Source: Deltaproteobacteria bacterium | Lineage (GTDB): Bacteria; Myxococcota_A; UBA9160; UBA4427 | Direction of reading: 5' to 3' | Assembly: GCA_029261855.1 (NCBI GenBank) | Contig: JAJDAN010000070.1 | Location: 62,001-126,000 of the forward strand | DNA: 64,000 nt | Notes under the pieces: generated by a model | Told to the model about the DNA's origin: nothing | What the model saw: only the letters and a program-made list of their open reading frames with translations | Databases searched by the model: none | In this document: positions 9,613 to 18,710 of the stretch, in pieces | Numbering within the stretch: the stretch's first letter is position 1 | Layout of the letters: each line of letters opens with the position of its first letter | Made by a program: the position numbers and the translations under genes

Positions 9613-9705
9613 GGTGCGGCGGCCGAATATACCCGACGGGTCCCGTCCCCGGGAGGGGCACGGCCCCGCGCTGCGGCTATGGAAGAGAAGGGCTCTCTAC
9701 AGGTC

Positions 9706-10911
9706 TCAGAAGCGATCGATGTTGAAATCGTCTTCCGCGCCCATGCGGTCTTCCGGGTCTGCTCCGGCGCCGTCGTCGGGCTTGTCCTCGCCATCGCCGT
9801 CGCCGCTGAAATCGCTCCAGTTGCCGTCCGACGTCGAGGCGATGCCCCGGTAGCGCAGTGCGAAGTCGTCGGGGTTGGAGACGTTCTTGAGCGCCTCCTC
9901 GTACGTGACGAGACCGTCCTTCACCAGCTGCATCAGCGACTGATCGAAGGTCTGCATGCCATAGGTCGTGAAACCCTTGGCGATGGCGTCCGGAATCTCC
10001 TTGGTGCGGTCCTTGTCGCCGATCAGCTCACGCGTGAAGGCGGTGGAAACGAGCACCTCGAGGGCGGGCACGCGGCCCTTGCCGTCGGCGCGGGGCACCA
10101 GACGCTGGGAGATGACCGCCTTCAGGATCGCCGCCAGCTGCAGTCGCACCTGCTTCTGCTGGTGGGGCGGGAAGACGGAGATGATGCGGTTGATGGTCTC
10201 GGTGGCATCCAGGGTGTGCAGGGTGCTCATCACGAGGTGGCCGGTTTCGGCGGCCGTGAGGGCCGTCTCGATGGTCTCGAAGTCACGCATCTCACCGACC
10301 AGGATCACGTCGGGATCCTGGCGCAAGGCGGCGCGGAGAGCATTCGCGAAGCTGTGGGTGTCGACACCGATCTCGCGCTGGTTCACGATGGACCGGCGGT
10401 CGCGGATCAGGAACTCGATCGGATCCTCGATCGTCATGATGTGGCAGGTCCGGTCCGAGTTGATCTGCTCGATCATGGCCGCGAGCGTGGTCGACTTGCC
10501 GGACCCCGTCGTCCCCGTCACCAGGATGAGGCCGCGGTTCTCGTGGGAGATGTGCTCGACGACCTTCGGCAGGTGCAACTGCTCGGCGGTCTTCACGCCG
10601 AAGGGGATCACCCGGAAGACGACCCCGACGGTGCCGCGCTGCTGGAAGACGTTCACACGGAAGCGGCCGAGGCCCGCGATCCCGTAGGCGAGATCTGCCT
10701 CGCGGTTCTCGTCGAAGCGCTGCTTCTGGACCGGGTTCATGATCTCGAACGCGATCTTCTGGATCTCGTCGGGCATCATCCGCTCGCCGTTCTTGAGCGG
10801 GACCAGGGCGCCGTCCACCCGGAACATCGGGGGTAGCCCGGACTTCAGGTGGATGTCCGAGGCGCCGCCCTTGACGGCCACCTTCAAGATGTCGTTGAGC
10901 GCCATGCCCAT
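9706..10911 (-). CDS. pilT: Type IV pilus retraction ATPase
   Basis: PilT is the cytoplasmic hexameric ATPase that drives pilus disassembly and twitching motility. The 401-residue protein has the PAS-like N-domain, Walker A GTTGSGKST at residues 133-141, an Asp box, Walker B (VILVGEMRD) near 202-210 and the His box STLHT at 229-233. The last 30 residues form an acidic Asp/Glu/Gly-rich tail that most PilT proteins lack. ATG 10911 is preceded by GGAAG; an ATG two codons later (10905) is also possible. Other pilus genes are not in the window. Confidence 0.95.
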   Translation of the reverse strand: MGMALNDILKVAVKGGASDIHLKSGLPPMFRVDGALVPLKNGERMMPDEIQKIAFEIMNPVQKQRFDENREADLAYGIAGLGRFRVNVFQQRGTVGVVFRVIPFGVKTAEQLHLPKVVEHISHENRGLILVTGTTGSGKSTTLAAMIEQINSDRTCHIMTIEDPIEFLIRDRRSIVNQREIGVDTHSFANALRAALRQDPDVILVGEMRDFETIETALTAAETGHLVMSTLHTLDATETINRIISVFPPHQQKQVRLQLAAILKAVISQRLVPRADGKGRVPALEVLVSTAFTRELIGDKDRTKEIPDAIAKGFTTYGMQTFDQSLMQLVKDGLVTYEEALKNVSNPDDFALRYRGIASTSDGNWSDFSGDGDGEDKPDDGAGADPEDRMGAEDDFNIDRF

Positions 10912-11114
10912 GATGCTTCCGGCCCCCCGCCGAGCCGGCGCGCCATGCGCCCCGACTCCGATACTGGCTCTGCGAGGTGTGTTTCGTCCGGAATCGACCC
11001 CACCTTGAGGGGGGGCCTGGAACAGGCCTGCGGCCGCCCGCTCGCAGGAGCGGAGGCCAGCGCCGAGGTGGAACTTTCGGCTGCGGCTGCACTCACGCAC
11101 ATGGACCCGCAACC
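10912..11114. other. Intergenic region upstream of pilT
   Basis: No gene is seen between recA and pilT. A short hairpin (GGCCTG at 11014-11019, CAGGCC at 11023-11028) is present in the expected pilT leader. No clear promoter boxes are visible. Confidence 0.4.
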
Positions 11115-11142
11115 GGGCACCCGGAACCGCGTCCGGGTGCCC
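11115..11142 (-). terminator. Likely recA terminator hairpin
   Basis: GGGCACCCGGA (11115-11125) and TCCGGGTGCCC (11132-11142) are perfect 11-bp inverted copies with a 6-base loop, starting eight bases after the recA stop codon. The stem is very GC-rich. There is no T-run afterwards, so termination could be weak or the hairpin may protect the mRNA 3' end. Confidence 0.7.
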
Positions 11143-11149
11143 GACGGGT

Positions 11150-12271
11150 TCAGGCGTCTACCGGGGCCTTGTCCACCTCGGCGGCGTCTTTCGACGCTGC
11201 GGGCTCACGCGGATTCACCGGCACCTGGCGCTTGAGACCCTTCGCCGTATAGACCGCATCCGCGATGCGATCGAGCACCTCCGGATTGTCCTTCATGAAG
11301 CGACGGGCGTTCTCGCGCCCCTGACCGATCCGCTCTCCGTCGTAGGAGTACCAGGCGCCGCTCTTCTCCACGAGGCCCTCATCGACGCCGAGATCGAGCA
11401 GGTCACCCTCCATGGAGATGCCCTCGTTGTAGAGGATGTCGAACTCGGCCTGCCGGAACGGCGGGGCCACCTTGTTCTTCACCACCTTGACCCGAGTGCG
11501 GTTGCCCACCACGGCATCGCCGTCCTTGATGGCCGCAATGCGCCGCACGTCGAGGCGGACCGACGCATAGAACTTCAGCGCGTTGCCGCCCGAGGTCGTC
11601 TCGGGGTTGCCGAACATGACGCCGATCTTCATACGGATCTGATTGATGAAGAAGATGGTCGAGTTCGACTTGGAGATGGTTCCGGTCAGCTTCCGCAAGG
11701 CCTGGCTCATGAGCCGAGCCTGCAGGCCGACGTGGGTGTCGCCCATCTCCCCCTCGATCTCGGCCCGGGGCACCAGCGCCGCGACCGAATCGATCACGAC
11801 CACATCGATGGCTCCGGAACGCAGCAGCACGTCGGCGATCTCGAGCGCCTGCTCCCCGGTGTCCGGCTGGGACACGAGCAGCTCGTCGACCTTCACGCCC
11901 AGACGCCGGGCGTAGTTGATGTCGAGCGCATGCTCGGCATCGATGAACGCCGCCGTCCCCCCCAGGCGCTGCACCTCGGCGATGGCGTGCAGGGTCAGGG
12001 TCGTCTTGCCGCTCGACTCCGGTCCGTAGATCTCGACCACACGGCCGCGGGGAAAGCCCCCGATACCGAGCGCAATGTCGATGCTGGGAGACCCGCTCGA
12101 GAAGTGGCCGATCTCGCGATCGATGGAATCGTCCCCCATCAGCTGGATGGAACCCTTCCCGAACTGCTTCTCGATGGACGAGACCGCCAGCTCGATCGCC
12201 TTGTCCTTCTCGCCGTCCTTCTTGCGCGTGACCTCGGGCTTCGGAGCATCGTTCTTCTTCCTGGCTGCCAT
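11150..12271 (-). CDS. recA: DNA recombinase RecA
   Basis: RecA forms the nucleoprotein filament for strand exchange and triggers LexA self-cleavage. The 373 residues include Walker [10 protein letters not shown] at 83-91, the VVIDSVAAL Walker B segment, the L1 (EIEGEMGD) and L2 (GNPETTSGG) DNA-binding loops, and a lysine/aspartate-rich C-tail. A strong AGGAAGGA site precedes the ATG. I looked upstream for an SOS/LexA palindrome and found none that I trust. The leader contains the 80-bp repeats described separately. Confidence 0.99.
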   Translation of the reverse strand: MAARKKNDAPKPEVTRKKDGEKDKAIELAVSSIEKQFGKGSIQLMGDDSIDREIGHFSSGSPSIDIALGIGGFPRGRVVEIYGPESSGKTTLTLHAIAEVQRLGGTAAFIDAEHALDINYARRLGVKVDELLVSQPDTGEQALEIADVLLRSGAIDVVVIDSVAALVPRAEIEGEMGDTHVGLQARLMSQALRKLTGTISKSNSTIFFINQIRMKIGVMFGNPETTSGGNALKFYASVRLDVRRIAAIKDGDAVVGNRTRVKVVKNKVAPPFRQAEFDILYNEGISMEGDLLDLGVDEGLVEKSGAWYSYDGERIGQGRENARRFMKDNPEVLDRIADAVYTAKGLKRQVPVNPREPAASKDAAEVDKAPVDA

Positions 12272-12494
12272 GTCGTGTCCTTCCTTCCGTGTCGTCCCGA
12301 TCAGGGGTGTTCGTCAATCAAAGAAGCAGCGCCCAACCCGGCCACCACCCAAAAAATCTCAAAGAGCCCAAGCCCGCCGCGAAAGAGCCTTCAGCGGTTC
12401 CAACCAACGACCCATCATGAAGCCCCCAAAGTCGACTTCGAGCCACCATCGTCCCGCCGCAAAAGAGCCTTCAGCGGTTCCAAGCAACAACCCA
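12272..12494. other. Intergenic region between cinA and recA, mostly tandem repeat
   Basis: This gap holds the downstream copies of the 80-bp repeat and the recA leader. No gene is seen. The stretch next to recA carries the AGGAAGGA ribosome site. No convincing promoter or LexA site was recognised. Confidence 0.5.
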
Positions 12495-12545
12495 TCATGA
12501 AGCCCCCGAACTCGGATTGGAGCCACCACCGCCCCGCCGCGAAAA
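12373..12545. repeat. 80-bp tandem duplication covering the end of cinA
   Basis: A unit starting with cccgccgc recurs at 12373, 12453 and 12533, giving two full 80-bp units and a short third copy. Each full unit contains the sequence that, in the copy nearest the gene, encodes the last 16 or so residues of CinA and its stop codon. The second copy therefore carries a duplicate tail and stop downstream of the real stop at 12495-12497. The copies differ at only a few positions, so the duplication looks recent. Confidence 0.9.
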
Positions 12546-13820
12546 AGTCAGCTCATGCCCCAGCAGCGACCGACGAACCCAATCGAGCCCGACCTGTGCG
12601 ACGAGCTGCCGGTGTCTCTCGCGGTCGAGGGGAAACACGAAACTGTCGACGTGTGCCCCTCCCTGCCACGCGATCCCGATGGAGACGAGGCCGACGGGCT
12701 TCTCGTCGCTGCCTCCGTCCGGTCCCGAGATGCCAGTGGTGGAGACCGCGTAGTCGGCACCGAAACGCGCTCGGGCCCCCTCGGCCATGGCCAGGGCCAC
12801 CTCGTTCGAGACCGCGCCATGCGCGGCCAGGGTCGCTTCCGGAACATCGAGCAGCGACATCTTCGCGGCGTTCGAGTAGGCGACCACGCCGCCGAGGAAG
12901 TAGGCCGACGAGCCCGGCACCCGGGTGAGCTTCTCGGCGAGAAGACCCCCCGTGCAGGATTCTCCGCAGGCCAGCGTCAGCCCCTTCTCGGCGAGGAGAC
13001 GGCCGAGCACCACCTCCATCGTCTCGTCCGATTCGCTGTACAGGATGGGACCGAGCCGACCGCGCAGCTGGCTGACCATGTCCGAGACCTTGGCTTCGGC
13101 TTCGGCTGCCGTCGCAGCACGCGCGAGGGGACGCAGGGCGTTGTCCGGAAAGCTCGTCCGGAAGCCCAGCTCGACGCCCTCTTCCCGTGCGACGTCCTTC
13201 AAGTCCGCGTCGAGGCTCGACTCCCCGACGCCAAAGGTCCGCAGCACTGCCGCCCGTACGAAGAGACCGCTACCCGCCCCCGTCCGGTGCTTCGCGATTC
13301 GCGGCAGGACCTGCTCGTCCATCATGCGGTAGAGCTCTCTCGGAACACCGGGCATGCAGAACACCAGGGCGTTCCCGGCTCCGGTGTCCTTCGCGTCCAG
13401 GGCCAGTCCACAGCCCGGGGCGGTTCCGACCGGATTCGGCAGCACCTCGGCGCCCCGCGGAAACCACGCCTGCTTGGCGTTGTTCTCGGCCATCTCGCGG
13501 CCGACGCGCCGGAAGAAGTCGCGGATGACCTCGAGAGAAGCGTCGTCGAGCACCAGCTCTCGGCCAAAGGTTTCCGCCAGCACCTCGACCGTGAGATCGT
13601 CGCGGGTCGGACCGAGGCCGCCCGACACGAGCACGATGTCGCTGCGCGAGACCGCACGCCGGAAGGCATCGGTCATGTCCGGGGGATCGTCCCGAACGGA
13701 GGTCTGAAAGCGGCACTCGACGTCGTAGTCGAGCAACCGCTCGGCGAGGAACGACTTGTTGGAGTCGACGATCTCGCCGCGCAACAGCTCGTCGCCGATG
13801 GTCAGGATCTCGGCCCTCAC
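12495..13820 (-). CDS. cinA: CinA family nicotinamide-nucleotide amidase / competence-damage protein
   Basis: CinA-family proteins combine an N-terminal MoaB/MogA-like (COG1058) domain with a C-terminal NMN deamidase domain for NAD recycling. The N-domain starts RAEILTIGDELLRGEIVDSN and has the SGGLGPTRDD motif. The C-domain has the ACGESCTGGLL and STTGISGPDGG motifs. The start is a GTG at 13820 that overlaps the pgpA stop (GTGA), so translation is coupled. The length of 441 residues is slightly above normal because of a Ser/Gly-rich tail (FSRRGGGGS) encoded inside the 80-bp repeat. In many bacteria pgpA-cinA-recA are neighbours, which supports the call. Confidence 0.95.
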   Translation of the reverse strand: MRAEILTIGDELLRGEIVDSNKSFLAERLLDYDVECRFQTSVRDDPPDMTDAFRRAVSRSDIVLVSGGLGPTRDDLTVEVLAETFGRELVLDDASLEVIRDFFRRVGREMAENNAKQAWFPRGAEVLPNPVGTAPGCGLALDAKDTGAGNALVFCMPGVPRELYRMMDEQVLPRIAKHRTGAGSGLFVRAAVLRTFGVGESSLDADLKDVAREEGVELGFRTSFPDNALRPLARAATAAEAEAKVSDMVSQLRGRLGPILYSESDETMEVVLGRLLAEKGLTLACGESCTGGLLAEKLTRVPGSSAYFLGGVVAYSNAAKMSLLDVPEATLAAHGAVSNEVALAMAEGARARFGADYAVSTTGISGPDGGSDEKPVGLVSIGIAWQGGAHVDSFVFPLDRERHRQLVAQVGLDWVRRSLLGHELTFSRRGGGGSNPSSGAS

Positions 13821-14431
13821 AAAGAGGAGCCGCCGGCCGAGAAGACGCCCGAGAGCGAGGCGATCAGCAGCGCGTAGCACGGCAGGGTCATCACCACCCC
13901 GCCGATCACACCCGCTACGAGATCGTCTGCCATCACGCCCCAACCTCCCGAAAAAGTCCGCTCTGCCCACCGGACTGGTCCCGGCTTCCAGATATCCAAG
14001 CCCCGGAATGCGACGAATGCGGTCACGACCAGCACCCACCAGAGCGAAGAACCCGAAGAAAGCTCCTCCGGGACGCCGGCGGACCCGAGACAGAGCACCG
14101 GCACCAGGGTCAGGAGCTGTCCGGCGACCTCATCGATCACGATGCGTCCGTCGTCCTCACGGCCCCAGGCTTCCTCGCAGCGACCCGCCGCCCAGGTACC
14201 GACCACCGCCACGACGGCCGCGACCGTCAGGAGCAGGCCGAGCCGGCTGACGAGGGGTAGATCGAGCCAGGGGAAGACCATGAACAGCAGGACCGCCCCG
14301 GCGGACCCGAATGTCCCCGGCGCGACGGGCGCATAGCCCAGCCCACCTGCCGTCCCGATCCACAGGGCCGGCCCCCCGAGCGCACCCGAAGCCCCGGGAT
14401 GAGCGTCGAGCTCGCCGCCGCCCGTGGCCAC
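13817..14431 (-). CDS. pgpA: Phosphatidylglycerophosphatase A
   Basis: PgpA removes phosphate from phosphatidylglycerol phosphate to make phosphatidylglycerol in the inner membrane. The family motif GYAPVAPGTFGSAG is near residue 30, DEVAGQLL follows, and about four hydrophobic segments are present. I chose GTG 14431 because an AGGAGG lies upstream (11 bases, slightly long) and no ATG is close. The 204 residues are a little above the usual 160-180 because of the N-terminal tail. Its stop overlaps the cinA start. Confidence 0.9.
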   Translation of the reverse strand: MATGGGELDAHPGASGALGGPALWIGTAGGLGYAPVAPGTFGSAGAVLLFMVFPWLDLPLVSRLGLLLTVAAVVAVVGTWAAGRCEEAWGREDDGRIVIDEVAGQLLTLVPVLCLGSAGVPEELSSGSSLWWVLVVTAFVAFRGLDIWKPGPVRWAERTFSGGWGVMADDLVAGVIGGVVMTLPCYALLIASLSGVFSAGGSSL

Positions 14432-14749
14432 GCGATCCGTGCCCTCCTGTCGATCCTGGCGATCCTGGCGATCCTGGTCGTCGATGGCTGAACGTCCTCG
14501 AGCCCGACGCAAGGGGGTCGGGATCGGCTCGGGACCGCGTGCTCTGCGGGAGTTCGTTAGGGACTCGGGGGGGCCAACGAAGAGCCGGCAGGGTAGCTCC
14601 GGGCCGATTCGAGCGTCAATGAGAGAAGGCGAAAACAACGCGAAAACTCTATCGCGGCCCTCGCCCCTGTGCCAATCCAAGATGCGCCCGGGGCCGATTC
14701 AGAATCGCGCGGGGTCGGTCGATGAGGGAACGGGGGGCTCCGCGCCGCA
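14432..14749. other. Divergent intergenic region between pgpA and the HEAT-protein gene
   Basis: About 320 bases without a recognisable gene. Three 9-bp gatcctggc-type repeats lie near 14447-14473. A relatively AT-rich stretch (near 14630-14655) contains two gcgaaaac copies and is the likeliest place for promoters in both directions. A gggccgattc motif occurs twice (near 14600 and 14690). No clear -35/-10 pair stands out. Confidence 0.45.
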
Positions 14750-16402
14750 ATGAGGGAATCGGCAGCATCGGGCGACTGGGGCGAGCGAACGGCGGCCGAT
14801 CTGGCCAGCCTGCTCGTCGAACTCAGCCGCGTCGCGAAGGCCGCCTCCTACTACGGCGTGGGCGACCCGACCACCACCAACTTCGCTGAACGCGCCAGCC
14901 GAGCCTGGCGGGCCGACCTGGCGCGCGCAGGGCCGCTCGAGCTCGAGGTGGTCGCAGACGGCTTTCGCGTCCAGGGCCTGCCCGAGAGCGTCGGCACCGA
15001 CCACCTGGACGCAGTCGCCCGCGCGCTTGCCGAGGTCGGCGTCCAGCGCATCCGCTTCACCGAAGTCCTGTCGGCCGCGTCCCTGTCGACGTTCGCCGCG
15101 GCGCTCGGCCAGCTCGACTCCGGGGAGCGTCCGAGTTCGCAACTCGGGATCGAGGTGGACGGCGAGATCTGCTTCGACCTCGATGGTGGCCCTGACGAGG
15201 CTGGCACCGAGGAGCTGCAGCTCAGCGCAGATTCGCTGGGTGGCTCGCTGCTGTCGGCGACGCGTTCGCGGCCTCCGGCCGCGCCGCAGACCGCACCGGG
15301 CCCACGAGAGGAAGACAAGCCGGACCCCGAACTCCGGCCGCTGGCGTCTCCCCCGACGGACGCCGATGGCGCCCGACTGGTCCAGGGTCTCCAGGAGCTG
15401 GACCGCTGCGGCGACGACGATGCCTACATCTCGCTGGCCCGGCAGGTCGCGTCGGCGACGCGCGCGATCAGCGACGAGGGGCGGGACGAAGACGCGAATC
15501 GCGTCATGCTCGTCCTGGCAGATCACTCCGTCGGCGAAGGCGGCCGGTCCGGCGTCCAGCTGCGGATCGCGCGTGCCACCCTGCTCGAGCTGGCGTCGGG
15601 CGAGCGGCTGACGGGGCTCATCGATCGGGCCTGCTCCCGAGACACCTCGGCCAGTGTGCGCGCCGCCCAGGTATTGCTGACCCTGGGCGCGCACGCGGTC
15701 CCGGCGCTGCTCGAACGACTCGAAGCCGAGCGGGACAACGAGCGGGCCGGGCAGCTCACGGGCCTCCTGATCGCCCTCGGCGATGCCACGGTGCCGGCCC
15801 TGACTGCAGCCATCGGGTCCGGCACCGGCCACCGCGCCCGTCTGGCGATCCAGCTCGCGGGGGACCTGCAGTGCCCTGCCCTGGCGCAACCGCTGCGCGA
15901 CCTGCTGTGCGCCAAGGAAGGGCACCTCCACCGCGAGGCCGCGCGCGCCCTGGTCGAGATGGGAAACTCTGCGGCACTTCGCATCCTGCTCGAGGCGCTC
16001 GAGAGCCGCTATGACCGGACGGCGGAGGTCGCCGCCTTCTCACTGGGAACCCTCGCCTCCCCGCGCAGCCTGTCGGCGCTGGTCCGACGACTCGAGCGTG
16101 CCACCCAGGATCGCCGCTGGAGCCTGGTGCGGGAGATCCTGCTCGCGCTGGCGCAGTTCCACCAGGGCGACCGGGCCACGGCCCGGGCCCTCTGCGCCTG
16201 GATCCAACGCGGGGGCCCCCCCTGGCGCCGGCCGGACCTGGGCCTCAAGCTCGAGGCCGTCACGACGCTCGGACAGCTCGGTGGCGACCACACCACCGAA
16301 GCACTTCGCGAGATCGCAGGCGGGAAGCTGTCGCCGCGACTCTGCGAGCGCGCGAGACGCATCCTCGACCGGCGTGGCGACGGACGCCTGACCCCGCGCT
16401 GA
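14750..16402 (+). CDS. HEAT-repeat protein
   Basis: The 550-residue protein has a distinct N-terminal domain (about residues 1-150), a Pro/Asp-rich linker near 180-205 and a C-terminal solenoid of alpha-helical pairs from about 250 to 540. The solenoid shows the HEAT pattern, for example SVRAAQVLLTLGAHAVPALL and HREAARALVEMGN. No signal peptide is seen, so it is probably cytoplasmic. HEAT solenoids usually bind proteins; the partner is unknown. The start ATG has only a weak ribosome site. It is followed after 23 bases by ruvX and may be co-transcribed with ruvX, mltG and the SCP2-domain gene. Confidence 0.85.
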   Translation: MRESAASGDWGERTAADLASLLVELSRVAKAASYYGVGDPTTTNFAERASRAWRADLARAGPLELEVVADGFRVQGLPESVGTDHLDAVARALAEVGVQRIRFTEVLSAASLSTFAAALGQLDSGERPSSQLGIEVDGEICFDLDGGPDEAGTEELQLSADSLGGSLLSATRSRPPAAPQTAPGPREEDKPDPELRPLASPPTDADGARLVQGLQELDRCGDDDAYISLARQVASATRAISDEGRDEDANRVMLVLADHSVGEGGRSGVQLRIARATLLELASGERLTGLIDRACSRDTSASVRAAQVLLTLGAHAVPALLERLEAERDNERAGQLTGLLIALGDATVPALTAAIGSGTGHRARLAIQLAGDLQCPALAQPLRDLLCAKEGHLHREAARALVEMGNSAALRILLEALESRYDRTAEVAAFSLGTLASPRSLSALVRRLERATQDRRWSLVREILLALAQFHQGDRATARALCAWIQRGGPPWRRPDLGLKLEAVTTLGQLGGDHTTEALREIAGGKLSPRLCERARRILDRRGDGRLTPR

Positions 16403-16425
16403 TCCGCCACGCAGCCCTCACGATC

Positions 16426-16911
16426 GTGACTCGCGCGGATCCCGCTACATTCCGGCCCGACGTGCGAGTACTGGGTGTCGACCTGGGTAGCCGCCGCATC
16501 GGCCTTGCGGTTTCGGACCCCGAAGCGCGCTTCGCGTTTCCCCTGGATGCGATCGAGAGCAGCGGCTCCACTCGCGACATCGCAGCCTTGCGCACGCTGA
16601 TCGCAGAGCAGGAGATCGGACAGGTGGTCGTCGGGCTGCCGCTGCACATGGACGGAAGATCGGGTCCCGAAGCCGACGCGGCGAAGCGCTTCGCGGCCTC
16701 CCTGGCCGATGCAACGGGGCTGCCCGTGGCGCTGCTCGACGAACGCTGGACGACTGTGGAGGCCGAACGTGGGCTGCAGGCGTCCGGCGCAAGCCGCGGC
16801 AAGCGACGCAAGGCACGCAAGAGCGGAGCGCGCGACTCGATGGCCGCGTCGATCCTGCTCCGCACCTGGCTCGAACGCGAAGCGAATCTGAACGAGGAGA
16901 CGCGTCCGTGA
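16426..16911 (+). CDS. ruvX: Putative pre-16S rRNA nuclease / Holliday-junction resolvase-like (YqgF)
   Basis: YqgF/RuvX proteins have an RNase H-like fold and help 16S rRNA 5' end maturation. The family motifs are present: LGVDLGSRRIGLA with the first catalytic Asp at residue 19, VVVGLPLHMDG, DERWTTVEA, and the C-terminal DSMAASILL carrying the last acidic residue. GTG 16426 is used here. A GTG at 16462 would give a 149-residue protein closer to the family norm, and neither has a clear ribosome site. The end overlaps mltG by GTGA, so the two are translationally coupled. Confidence 0.92.
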   Translation: MTRADPATFRPDVRVLGVDLGSRRIGLAVSDPEARFAFPLDAIESSGSTRDIAALRTLIAEQEIGQVVVGLPLHMDGRSGPEADAAKRFAASLADATGLPVALLDERWTTVEAERGLQASGASRGKRRKARKSGARDSMAASILLRTWLEREANLNEETRP

Positions 16912-17930
16912 AACGCGCGGCTCGGGCCTTCATGCTGCTGGCCGGGGTGGGGCTCGCAGGAGGCGGGCTCGCTGTCTGGGTGGCCCTCGGTCGCCTGGCG
17001 CCGGTCGACGAGACGGCGACGACCGCCCGTCCCTTCACGGTCGCCCGCGGTCAGGGCCTGCGGCAGGTCGCGAACGCCCTCGAAGGCGAGGGCCTCGTCC
17101 GCGACGCGAACGCCATCGTCCTGCTCTCGCGCCTGCGCGGCCCGGGCACCGTCGTGAAGGCCGGGGAATACGAGATCTCTCCCACGTGGACTGCCAATCA
17201 GGTCCTCGACCATCTCGTCGCCGGCCGGGTCCGGACCTATACGACGGTGCTGCCGGAAGGTCGACGCGCAACCGAGGTCGCGGACAGCCTCGCCCGCGCC
17301 GGCCTCGCCGACCGCGATGCCTTCCTCGACGTCGTCTACGACGCCGAGTTCGTAAAGTCCCTCGGCGTCCCGGCCGCGAACCTCGAAGGCTACCTCTACC
17401 CGGAAACGTATCGACTGGCGAAAGGCATGGCGCCCGAAGACCTGGCGCGACTGCTCGTCGACCATTTCGAGATCGCCTGGCAGCAGGTCGAGCCCGCTGC
17501 GAAGGATGTCCCGCTCAGCAAGCACGAAATCGTCACACTGGCGTCCATCGTCGAAAAGGAAACAGCCGCGCCCGAGGAAAGGCCGGTGATCGCAGCCGTG
17601 TTCCTGAACCGCTTGCGCCGCGGCATGCGTCTCGAGACCGACCCCACCGTCATCTACGGCATCGAGGACTTCGACGGCAACCTCCGCAAGAAGCACCTGC
17701 TGGACTCGAACAACCCATACAACACCTATCGGATCTTCGGCCTGCCACCGGGTCCGATCGCCAACCCGGGTGTCCAGGCGCTGCAAGCTGTGGTCAACCC
17801 CGCCGACAGCGACTATCTCTACTTCGTCTCGAAGAACGACGGCACCCACCACTTCTCGAAGACCTACCGCGAACACGTCAATGCCGTGAACCGCTACCAG
17901 AAGCGCGGCCGAAGGAGCCCGAAGCGATGA
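16908..17930 (+). CDS. mltG: Endolytic murein transglycosylase MltG
   Basis: MltG cleaves nascent peptidoglycan strands and acts as a terminase for glycan chain length. The protein has a short cytoplasmic start, one membrane segment (residues 8-27), a LysM-like region and the YceG catalytic domain. The catalytic motif SIVEKET is at 213-219. ETDPTVIYG, NPYNTY and GLPPGPIANPG are also present. The 340-residue length is normal. A GAGGAG site lies eight bases before the GTG start. It overlaps ruvX at its 5' end and the SCP2 gene at its 3' end. Confidence 0.97.
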   Translation: MKRAARAFMLLAGVGLAGGGLAVWVALGRLAPVDETATTARPFTVARGQGLRQVANALEGEGLVRDANAIVLLSRLRGPGTVVKAGEYEISPTWTANQVLDHLVAGRVRTYTTVLPEGRRATEVADSLARAGLADRDAFLDVVYDAEFVKSLGVPAANLEGYLYPETYRLAKGMAPEDLARLLVDHFEIAWQQVEPAAKDVPLSKHEIVTLASIVEKETAAPEERPVIAAVFLNRLRRGMRLETDPTVIYGIEDFDGNLRKKHLLDSNNPYNTYRIFGLPPGPIANPGVQALQAVVNPADSDYLYFVSKNDGTHHFSKTYREHVNAVNRYQKRGRRSPKR

Positions 17931-18553
17931 GCGCCGACCCGCAGGACTTCTACACGCGCCGCGTGCCCGCCCAGTGGAACAAGACCCTCGACGAACAGGC
18001 GTCCGCTGCCGCTGGGGGAGACGACACCGCGAAGCGTGTCTTCGAAGGCATGCAGGCCGTCGACGCAACGATTCGAGTGCTGGTGCGCGGGGGAAACGAA
18101 CAGCGCTTCGAGCTGAACGTGGCTTCCGGTCGCATGACCGCGAGCGAGGACGCAACCCGGCCGCCCTTCATGACCCTGGCACACGACCTCGATGCCTTCG
18201 CGGTGCTCGAGCGCGAGTCGGGCGACTCGGTCCTCGGCTTCCTCGGCGGGCTCGCGGGCCTCGAAGAGGCAATGAAGCTGACTGCCGGGCGCATGACGAA
18301 CCTGTCCGGCCTGGAAGGCACCCTGCGCTTTGCGCTCACCGGAGAAGGCGGCTTTGCGTTGCTCGTGCACTTCGGCGAGGGCGAGGTCGCCGACGAGCCG
18401 CGCTGTGGGCTGTCAGTTGCCCGAGAGGCCTATGAGAAGCTGCGGACCGGGGAGATCAATCCCCAGGAAGCGTTCATGAACCAGCAGATCGAGATCGAGG
18501 GCGACATGCAGATGGCGATGCAGCTCGCGCTCGCTGCGATGACACCGGACTGA
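17927..18553 (+). CDS. SCP2 sterol-binding domain protein
   Basis: The 208-residue soluble protein has a C-terminal SCP2-like domain: a hydrophobic-cavity fold ending in EAFMNQQIEIEGDMQMAMQL, typical of the sterol carrier protein-2 family that binds lipids or acyl-CoAs. The first 120 residues are a less conserved domain of their own. The ATG overlaps the mltG stop (ATGA) and a GGAG site is well placed. Its substrate is unknown. The window also carries acyl-CoA metabolism genes, so a lipid-handling role is plausible but inferred. Confidence 0.85.
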   Translation: MSADPQDFYTRRVPAQWNKTLDEQASAAAGGDDTAKRVFEGMQAVDATIRVLVRGGNEQRFELNVASGRMTASEDATRPPFMTLAHDLDAFAVLERESGDSVLGFLGGLAGLEEAMKLTAGRMTNLSGLEGTLRFALTGEGGFALLVHFGEGEVADEPRCGLSVAREAYEKLRTGEINPQEAFMNQQIEIEGDMQMAMQLALAAMTPD

Positions 18554-18710
18554 AGCGACCCGGTTCGAGCGGAGACGCGGCATCATGGGCACACAGAAGA
18601 TGCCCGAGGACGTGTTGCGCGGAGAGGGGTTCCAGGACACGACAAGCTGCGCTGGGGGCGTGTGCGGCAACGCCGCGTACCCGCAGCAAACCGGAAGCAG
18701 CGCTAGGCCG

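Noticed and set aside
6951-9725. A long plus-strand open frame opposite alaS
   Set aside because: It is opposite a certain alanyl-tRNA synthetase gene and shows no motif.
12272-12494. Possible LexA/SOS site upstream of recA
   Set aside because: Only a CGAACA half-site was seen, without a palindromic partner, and the region is mostly tandem repeat.
18554-18710. A possible gene between the SCP2 gene and mreB
   Set aside because: Only a small stem near the mreB stop was seen; no start with a good frame.
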